From: Pleurodeles waltl
Lineage: Eukaryota > Chordata > Amphibia > Caudata > Salamandridae
DNA: 64,000 nucleotides
Assembly: GCF_031143425.1 (NCBI RefSeq)
Contig: NC_090447.1
Span: 851,843,760-851,907,759 of the forward strand
Reading direction: 5' to 3'
The first letter of the stretch is position 1, and each line of letters begins with the position of its first letter. Positions 56,067 through 64,000 of this stretch are shown in pieces. A program made the position numbers and the translations under genes. The notes below the pieces were generated by a model. It saw only the letters and a program-made list of their open reading frames with translations, was not told where the DNA came from and did not search any database.

Positions 56067-58770
56067 GGGGGGCTTTGCCTGGAGCCGAAAGATGGCAGGG
56101 GGCTCCTGAGAATGCCTCGCTGTGAGACCTAGGACCTGAAGGCTACCATCACCATCTGGGCTCAGCAGACTGTGTGTTTGGTGGTGTGACAGGGCTGACA
56201 TTGCGGGTCACCTAAGGACCTGTTCACTGGCCTCCTGGACCGTGCTGTGCTCGACTTCTGTCGGAAACCTGGCAGGTACTTGCACAGCCTGCATTGTGGC
56301 CTACAGATGACAGCTGGTGTGAGCGGCCCATGGCGGAGTGCATCCCGCTTCTGATGAGATGCAGCAGGAGATGAAACATAATAGAATATAGGTGGCAGCC
56401 CCCACCTCCCCCGCTCTAGCCTTGGCAGCACGTAAACTGCTCCTCCTGTAAGACTGTGTGAGGACACGCTTCATCACATGGGCCGAAACAGCAGGGAGTC
56501 AATTTTTGTCAGCACACGTTACAGCAGGCCCCCTGGACTTGTGGTGTGATAAGTGACTGATGTTTGTTTCTTGATAGTTATTGGCACTGTGACTTGGCAG
56601 CCCTTGTAGGAAATTGGCCTGCTCTGGGAGCCTGACCATTAGAGCGCGAACTGGTCACAAGCCCCCAATTAACTTTAACTCACACCCGAAGCGCACTGTT
56701 ACTGTCTGGATAGCCTTAATCAGTCCTGTACAAATGGGAGGAAAGCCCTAAGCAAAGCAACTCACCGCTTTCATCTGGCCTGCAAGTACTGGCACATTGT
56801 GGCTCTGCCCTCCTGACTATAGACTCTAGCACTACTGAGGTAGACCCTAGGCTGCTCATGCCCCCCTTGTCTTCTAGACTACACTGGTTGAGGGGAAAGA
56901 TGGGTCCTGGTGTAATCCCACCTAGACTTTTTCAGCCAGCAAAGTCCATACACACATCAAGAACTATGTATACACCTGAAGCCATACTCCAACGGCAACT
57001 GCTCCTGCCCTCCCATTACCCACAAGCCAGAGGCAACAAGGGGGTCAGGTGGGTCAGTAGTGTGCACTGAAGGACTGAGTAACACAAGACATAGATCACC
57101 CTACTGCTGCCTGACTATCTACTGCTCACCAAAACTTCATTATGAGAAGGAAAGGGGGTGCAAACCTTCGACCGCTGGAGGAGGCCTTCTATTGACAACA
57201 TAAACTTGCCTGCATTGCCGGCACCCTCTGAAGCCCTGATGTCCTCCCTCCCTGATGTGAAGCTGGACCGGATCCTTGATGCCGTTGCCAGTACCTGGCA
57301 GGATATACCCAACCACATTGATGTTGTGGCTATTGAGGTGGGACTACTGTGAGATGACCAAAAGAAACTATCTGTTTGGATTACGCAAACAGAGAGTGAC
57401 CTCAATGACACCCGTCCAGCACTATCTGAGTTACGGGGGCAAGTCAAGACCTTCACTGTGAAAGTTAGGGAGTTGGAGAATAGAGCGGAGGACTCAAACT
57501 CCATATTCTGGGATTTCCGGAGGAGGAAGAAGGCCCCTCTAGCTCAGATAGTGCTAGACAGATGTCATTGAGGTACTCTCCAGTCCGCTTTTTTAAAACT
57601 TGGCTGGCACAGGTGGCGGGCTCAGATAATCTCTCACCCCATTGCCTGGTGTAACAGGTGCACTGAGTACCAACAAAGAAATCCCCAACAGGAGTATCCC
57701 CTAGACCACTTATAACCACAGTGATAAGGAAGCCATACTGCGGGCAATGCGCTCGGCTGAGCCACTCATGTATGAAAATGTTTGCACCTTTCTATTTCCA
57801 GACTATACCCTAGCAGTACAATGCAGCAAAGCATCCTTCTTTGGGGTTAAGAAGCGCCTATGACAGGTGACGGGTGGGCCTGAAATACTCGCTGCCCTTC
57901 CTGGTCAAACTTAAAGTCATGATCAATGAAACTAGCTACTTCTTCACTGAGCCAGTGGATGCCTGGGACTTGGTAGAGTAGTGCAGGTACAAAGCCTCTA
58001 CCCCGTTATGACCATTCCTCCACCGCTGGCCAGACAAGAAGAAATGTTGTAGAAGAAACAATAATCGGGTGCAAAAACTGCAAAAATACTAGGACCTCTC
58101 TCTTCAGCACAAGCAAGAAAGGAACAGATGCATGCCATGCACTGTCAACTGCATCCACTTTGTGGATAAACAGACATTTTTTACCCATCCTAGCCATGAA
58201 TGACAAGCCCTCAGACCCTGACTCAGACACATCTGCTAGCACAGCCCCATCAGCAATCTTACCAGAAGTGAACCCACAGACAGCAGACTCATTGATATAA
58301 TGGTCTGCTGGATCTGTAACTATTACTCATTTTCTCCATAGGTATATTCAACATACAGTGCCTTGGTGGCCCTCCGGGCCTCACTGCCCGTGGGCCTGGA
58401 TTGGCTTTAACTCACCAACGATGTTGACATCATGGATTCAACAGCATGCGCTGTACAAGTCTCCTGACTGACACTGGAACTACATTAGTTGGACCCCACA
58501 CTACTGCCCCCCACCCTACTCTTGGGTGGCCACAGTCTGAAATGCAGAGTGAATAGGAGTACCCCACATCTCAGATTATTTGTTCACTGTTTGGGTGGTA
58601 TTAAGCCTCAGGATTGCCTTGGGTTTGGAGTTGTGGGTCATTATTTGTAAATTTATGGAAGTCTTTCAGTGTACCTTGCAACTTTCCTTTACAGTGCCCA
58701 CCCTGTAATCGACCACCACACCCCACATTGACTGCTGCTTAAAGCCACATAATAATTAGCAAAAGAGGAA
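56067..58770 (+). pseudogene. Third L1-type LINE: 5' region and ORF1, decayed
   Basis: GGGGGGCTTTGCCTGGAGCC at 56067 resembles an L1 5' end and immediately follows the A-rich end of the previous LINE. ORF1 pieces lie at 57190-58000 in several frames: IDVVAIEVGLL, a heptad stretch (ELRGQVKTFTVKVRELENRAED), the RRM region (FPEEEEGPS) and C-terminal RVPTKKSP and YSLPFLVKLKV. Several stops and shifts. After about 58300 the ORF2 start is not clear. Confidence 0.65.
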
Positions 58771-58779
58771 AACCCAGAA

Positions 58780-59640
58780 ACCCATGTACCTGGGTAAATA
58801 AATATGAAACACAAAAACATTGGTCCAAAAGGGGGAAGTGTAAGCCTTGACTTCCACGGCAATAACTTAAATAAGTATATAGAAACCTTTATGTATTTAA
58901 TACGGTTTTCAATAATTTAATATCTTTTATTCAATAAACAGTTTCTCATGATTAACAATTGAAAAATCAAAAATAATTAATTATTAAAAACAGATATAGG
59001 TGCTCCTAAAGTGACGGCGCAGTGAAATTGATTGAAGTGATATATAAAGTGCCAGGTGTTATGTACAATGTATACAACAATGTGGTTAACACAGTAAATG
59101 ATCTTCAGAAGGACCCCTACAATGCAGGTGTCTAGAAACCACCATTAATCTCAACATTAATCCACATCAATAATGTTGACGTTTCGACCCAATGGGTAGG
59201 GATTAATCGATAATGGATCATCATCAGGACTGGTAATCTTTTCAAGAAGCACCATTAAATCACTTGCCTTGTCCGTGATAGAAATGTAATATGGACACGG
59301 AAAGTCGTTCAATGATCCAAAAAAGAGAAAGAAGATTTTTGGAGTCTGAGTTCTAATTTATAATAAATTCCAAGAGAGAAAAGAAACAGGGACAAGGCAA
59401 TTGATTTAATGGTGCTTCCTAAAAAGATTATCAGTTACTAGCATCACTAACTGATCTATTGCACATCACGGAACTCAACCAACATCCATTGACACATCCA
59501 CTTCACTGTTTGGATAGTGGCTGTCGATTGATCACCTGGTTCACCCAAGCAATGGCACACACTACCTTGCGACCCACTACTGTCAACTCTTAGGAACTGG
59601 GAACATGACATTGGAAGGGAACGCACAAATAAGGAATAGG
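58780..59640 (-). repeat. Penelope-like or related fragment with inverted repeats
   Basis: The minus strand at 59227-59180 reads CTGATGA, then 34 bases, then CGAAACG. That is a pairing of words typical of the ends of Penelope-like elements, where it forms part of a hammerhead ribozyme (recalled knowledge). About 45 bases at 59231-59276 recur inverted at 59393-59440, and CAACATTA/TAATGTTG form another hairpin at 59147-59178. No protein was recognised. It interrupts the third LINE. Confidence 0.4.
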
Positions 59641-59654
59641 AGAAAGAGTGTATT

Positions 59655-60400
59655 TATACTAGAAAATTCTCATGGAATTTGAAAATTCAGCACAATATAT
59701 TACACAGGGCCTGTCTCACACCAGCGTCCCTGCATATAATGCTTGGTTCCTCTCCGGATTGTGTACCAGATGCCGGGGACCCGATGCCGAATTGGCCCAT
59801 ATGTTTGATCCTGTCTGGCGGCATAGCATTTCTGGATAGACATTACTGGAGCCATTACAGAACTAACAGAACAACAGAACAAACCAACATTTATACCATT
59901 GAGAGTGCCTTGCTCGGCCTTTTCAAATGTCCAAAATGGGCAAAGGCGACCAATCGCTTTACCGATTTTGGACTACTGATAGGATGCAGAACCATTACTA
60001 TGCATCCTCCCAGGATTACACTACTGGTGTGCTGCCCTATTGAAGTGGGGCAAGGCTGAAACAGCGACACTTAAGCAAGAAGAGGCACAGGAGCTGCGCA
60101 GAGTTCCCATTGCTTGGAAATGGATATGCAGGATCTAGAGCTATACAAGGAGGAACTCCTGGCTTAGCCCCTCCACCCAGGCCCTCCTCACTAGAATGCC
60201 CCCGTACAGCCTCCCAATGCTCCCTCATTAAACAAAAGATCTCCATCGGCTTGGTCCACTAAACAGTCATTGTCCACAGACCCCACCTGACATGTCCTGC
60301 AGACGAAAGGGGGAACTAAAGTGTTGGGGAGTGTAAACAAATAGTGTACAGGTTATTACACGATTTGTTGTACCTGCATTGACTTCTGAGTTTTGTTATT
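59655..60400 (+). pseudogene. Third L1-type LINE: ORF2 C-terminal end
   Basis: The frame 59679-60059 contains ILHRACLTPASLH, a Cys-region remnant and LLGLFKCPKWAKATNRFTDFGLLIGCRTITM, which match the C-terminal Cys-domain end of salamander-type L1 ORF2 as I recall it. A second frame continues with EEAQELRRVPIAWKW and LYKEELLA-like pieces to about 60170. The middle of ORF2 (most endonuclease and RT) is absent. Confidence 0.6.
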
Positions 60401-60483
60401 GTTCACACCTTAAATGAACCGAGGACTCCTGACTTATATATATGAAGTATTCTTGCATTTGATTCAAATGGTTCATACACAAT

Positions 60484-61145
60484 GGGGGCCATATTTTCAA
60501 GCCCCGTGGAGCAGGGCAGCGCAGCAAGTGCCTTGCTGCGCCACTGTGCGCAAACAGGCAAGGGCAGAAATACACCTTATCTATAAGATATGGCACATTT
60601 CTGTACTGTCCCCCTGTGCTAGTCCACAACTTGCTGCCATGCACCAACCCAGGCACCCTTGCACCATGGTGCAATGGTGCCTGAGTTGTGGGGATGATTG
60701 TTTGTGTGCAGGAAGGGAGACCTTCCTGCACAAAAACAATCAATGGAAGCAATTCTCTACATCCATGTGAGCTGCAGAACTCAAAAGGAAAGAGTGATAT
60801 ATATAGATATTTCTCCCTTTTGGGTCACTGTTACACCACCACTGCGGTGGGGTAGGCTTTTGACACATTCCCAGGTTTACAAAACCTTGCAAATCTGTGA
60901 ATGCGTACAAATCCATGGATGCTGCATGGGAACACCCATGCAATAACCATGGAAATGCCTCCCTGACGCAAAGTAAGGCAACGCAGCAACTTGTGCTGCG
61001 TTGTCTTACTCCATATCTACAAGGCCATGAAAAGCCATGCAAAGTGGCTTTGCGTGGCTTTGTAGATATGGGTCAGCAGACTGCGCCACCGGTGTGTCAC
61101 AAAAAGTGATGCACCGGCGGTGCAGGCCGATTGTAAATATGGGCC
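60484..61145 (-). mobile_element. 662-bp MITE, inverted relative of 42613-43275
   Basis: The ends GGGGGCCATATTTTCAAG and complement of TTGTAAATATGGGCC belong to the GGGGCATATTTATA-type group. Flanks are AAT and AGT (one mismatch). Internal blocks match 42613-43275 inverted. The open frames on both strands have no domain. Confidence 0.75.
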
Positions 61146-61909
61146 AGTCTATGAAACTCACTAATCCGTATGTAATGCAATAAATATTCTTTAAACACTC
61201 AATAAAAATAGTTTACACAAAAAGATGATTTCAAAAAAGGAAAAAAGAAAAATCAGGGTGCTGTTAATGTTGTGTTGTAATAAGGACAAGAGAGAAGGAT
61301 GTAAAAAAGTAAATACTAAAAAGTTAAATAATATGCGCGTAATGGTAATAGTGTGAGATCACTGTTTGTCAGCTAAACATCCTATTCAATGATCTATGAA
61401 CTGTAATACTTTCTTTCATCTGAATTCATTGCATCACACTCTCCTCTGCAGATCTTGTCTAATTACATATTTTTCTCTAATCCCCTTCACTTTCTTCCTG
61501 AGTTATAAGCACAGGAATTGGGGGGAAAATAGGGTATCGGTGGTGCACTGACACGGTTCACTTGGAATGTTCACCAAATAAAAGAGGGCACTCCATTACC
61601 CTTCAGAGCCTTTTTCCATTTCGTTTTTGTGTTTTTTAGTTATGGTGTCACCATAAGCTTCTGAGTATTTTGGTTTTAATTGTCCTGGATGCCTTACTTG
61701 TGAAATGTAAAAGCTATATTTTATTGAGAGGCTTCAACGGGTACCAATCGCCTATTAAGATTTCATTGTGTTTATCTGACGTTGGGTTGGGCGGTGTTTT
61801 TCAGTGCAAATGGGATAATATTCAGTTGGAATGGGGATTACTTCTGCCAAGATCTGAATGGCATGGGTATCGTTCTAGCACCCCGTTATCTAAAGGCTTT
61901 GCAAAACAC
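61146..61909. other. No recognisable feature
   Basis: AT-leaning DNA; no gene or repeat could be supported. Confidence 0.4.
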
Positions 61910-61912
61910 TTG

Positions 61913-62418
61913 GAGGCATATTTATAGTGCCCCAGTGCCACATTGTGCCACATTAATGTCATTGTTTTTTAAGTTAATGTTGCCCAAGGAGGCTAAAATC
62001 CCCGCACCTTATTTACAAGGTGGCGCAATGCATGCATTGCGCCACTCTGTACCCCTTTGCGCTACATTATGCCTGCGCCAGGCATAATGTATGCAAAAGG
62101 GGTGTTCCCCTGTTAGGGGAGCTGGAAAAATGGTATAAGGAAATCTACGAGATTTCCTTATGCCATTTTTATGACACTTTTAACACCTGCTCCTGGGGCC
62201 TTCCATTCTTTAGAATGGGGCCCTATGTATTCTACAGGAGTAACACCAATATTTTGGCGGTACTCCTGCAGAGTACATCAATAACTTCATGAAAAATGAC
62301 GCTATTGCCCCCTACCCTGAGCCATTGTGCAGCGTATTTTAAATACGGCACACACATGGTGGCAGTAGTGGGTGCTAAGGGACACTGAGTGCAGTGCCAC
62401 TTTCTATAAATCTGCCCC
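61913..62418 (+). mobile_element. 506-bp MITE (GAGGCATATTTATAG ends), TTG flanks
   Basis: The termini GAGGCATATTTATAG and complement of CTATAAATCTGCCCC lie between perfect TTG duplications (61910-61912, 62419-62421). The interior has inverted blocks such as 'ggaaatct...agatttcc' around 62140. No coding capacity. Confidence 0.85.
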
Positions 62419-62467
62419 TTGCAGTTGTGGGAAAAAGTCAGGTAACGCTGTTGGATTGAAGCACTCA

Positions 62468-63008
62468 GGGGCATATTTATAGTGCCCTAGTGCCACCTTG
62501 CGCCACATTAAAGTCATTGTTTTTGACGATAATGTGGCCCAACAAGGCCAAAATCCCCACGACTTACTTACAGGATGGTGCAAAGCATGAACTGCACCAC
62601 TCTGTAACCCTTTGCGCTACATTATGCCTGTGCCAGGTAAAATGCATGCAAAGGGGGCGATCCCCTGTTAGGCGAGCCAGAAAAATGGCTTAAGGAAATC
62701 TATGAGATTTCCTTATGCCATTTTTATGGCACTTTTAACGCCTGCTCAAGATCAGGCATTAAAAGAGGCCTTCCATTCTTTAGAATTTGGCCCTATGTAC
62801 GCTGCAGGAGTAGCACCAATATTTTGGCACTACTCCTGCAGAGTACATCAATAGCGTAATGAAAAATTACGCTATTGCCCTTTACCCTGTGCCATGGTGC
62901 GCCATATATTAAATACACCGCAGACATGGTGGCCGTAGGGGGGTGCTAAGGGGCACAGGGAAAGTGGCGCTGCACTCGGTGCAGCGCCACTATCCATAAA
63001 TCTGCCCC
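62468..63008 (+). mobile_element. 541-bp MITE, sister of 61913-62418, TCA flanks
   Basis: It is collinear with the preceding element (same blocks 'agtgccctagtgccac', 'aaggaaatctatgagatttcctta', 'tactcctgcagagtacatcaata'). Perfect TCA duplications lie at 62465-62467 and 63009-63011. It carries a palindrome, TAACGCCTGCTCAAGATCAGGCATTA, that the sister lacks. Confidence 0.87.
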
Positions 63009-63011
63009 TCA

Positions 63012-63738
63012 ATATTATATGCTCAGCACCTTAAATGAGTGTCCAGACGTACCAGAACGCCGTGGTCACCAACTTCACTCCTGTTTAAATCTCTTAAAAT
63101 TGTCCTCCTTGTACCAGGAATTAGTCCTTCCTCTGAATGCTATTTGTCACGTGTTGTTGTTGTTGTTGATATTTTCACTTACAAATCAGCACACCTTTCT
63201 ATTGTAACAGACGCATAAATTACGCTTCAGTGATTTGGTAGTTTTGAAGACGATTTAATAAATATACGAATACGTTTGATGCTGAGAAAGCGTCCCTCAG
63301 GGACATCCTCCTTGGAGCGTATTGACAACTGACACTCCTTGGAATGGTGCCCCAGGACATCATAACTGAACATTCTGTTCTTACCAGCACACAAGCCCAA
63401 AACATGAACAGAGACTCGCACACATTTATTGCATGACAACACGTTTTCTTGTTTAGGGTGTGTAAAGCGCTCAGTTGCACCATCGGGCTAGGTCTGCGCT
63501 ATCAGTGGCTTATCAAGGGTATAATGGGTTCTGGTGCAAAAGCAAGAAAAAAGGCCCCGCTAGTTGGGAAATAAAACAAAGCATCGGCCACGGTTCTATG
63601 GGCCAATCAGGTCACCGAAACTTGCTCCCTCTGCAACTGTTGCACTGTAGATAGCCACATTCCTGTGCTCTATACAGCACCTTACATAGTAAATAAATAC
63701 CTGAGCAGATTCGGCAACTTTGTAACAAATAGAATATT
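63012..63738. other. No recognisable feature
   Basis: No gene could be supported. A short 'ttgttgttgttg' run lies at about 63154-63167. Confidence 0.4.
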
Positions 63739-64000
63739 AACCCCTTCGCTGCCAGGCCTTTTCCCCCTCTTGTGTCAAGCATTTTTTGGCTATTTGGAAT
63801 AGTTCACACTTAGGCCCCTATAACTTTTTGTCCACATAAGCTATCCATGCCAAATTTGCCTCTTTTTTTCCCAACATCCCGGAGATTCTAAAGGTACCCG
63901 GAGTTTGTGGATTCCCCTGATGGGGACTGAGAAATTAGCCAAACTACAGCTAAAATTTGGAGTTTGGGGGACAAATGAGAAAATGTGCTGCAGAAGAAAG
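63739..64000 (+). repeat. Start of an interspersed repeat cut by the window edge
   Basis: From AACCCCTTCGCTGCCAGG the sequence matches, from recall, a common repeat of newt genomic DNA ('taactttttgtccacataagc' and following). It continues past the window end. Class unknown; no coding frame is evident in this part. Confidence 0.5.

Noticed and set aside
59180..59227. Functional hammerhead ribozyme call
   Set aside because: The core words are present, but stem II pairing and the cleavage-site strand could not be placed, so it is reported only as a lead.

Overview
The window reads as intergenic DNA from a very large, transposon-saturated vertebrate genome. A salamander of the newt type is the best guess. 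That rests on recall: several repeat ends here (the GC-rich 'TCATTCTGAC' palindromic element, the LTRs starting TGTAGGAAAG or TGTGAGAAAG, and the 'AACCCCTTCGCTGCCAGG' repeat) are ones I associate with newt genomic sequence. No host gene, tRNA, rRNA or CRISPR array could be supported. Essentially every recognisable coding stretch belongs to a retroelement.

Layout. 1-3123: 5' half of a minus-strand Ty3/gypsy-type LTR retrotransposon (LTR with TATA box, Gag, a -1 frameshift heptamer, start of protease). It is inserted into the gag region of a plus-strand gamma/epsilon-like endogenous retrovirus that continues 3124 to about 11340 (protease, RT, RNase H, integrase with two frameshifts, a long acidic Pol tail, Env with one frameshift, 3' LTR). 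11341-16998: mostly unrecognised, with a 629-bp GC-rich multi-hairpin MITE and two smaller palindromic MITEs. 16999-23880: a nest of LTR fragments in both orientations with a second copy of the GC-rich MITE. 24319-27890: an old solo LTR split by two long MITEs.

29540-37755 is the most complete unit in the window. It is an 8.2-kb LTR element with 5-bp target duplications (acatc) and roughly 2.7-kb LTRs. Its interior encodes a SCAN-like Gag, an altered aspartic protease and two hydrophobic segments, but no reverse transcriptase or integrase, so it must borrow an RT and integrase to move. 38000-44900: low-information DNA with MITEs. 44915-51548: a full-length but decayed L1/Tx1-type LINE. About 52300-56060 and 56067-60400: two further decayed L1-type LINEs, the second interrupted by a Penelope-like fragment. 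60484-64000: more MITEs and a terminal repeat.

The elements interact mainly by nesting. LTR elements sit in other LTR elements, and MITEs sit in LTRs and in the leader of the 8.2-kb element. A group of palindromic MITEs shares termini close to GGGGCATATTTATA and makes 3-bp target duplications, as PIF/Harbinger transposons do. They are probably moved in trans by a transposase that is not in this window.
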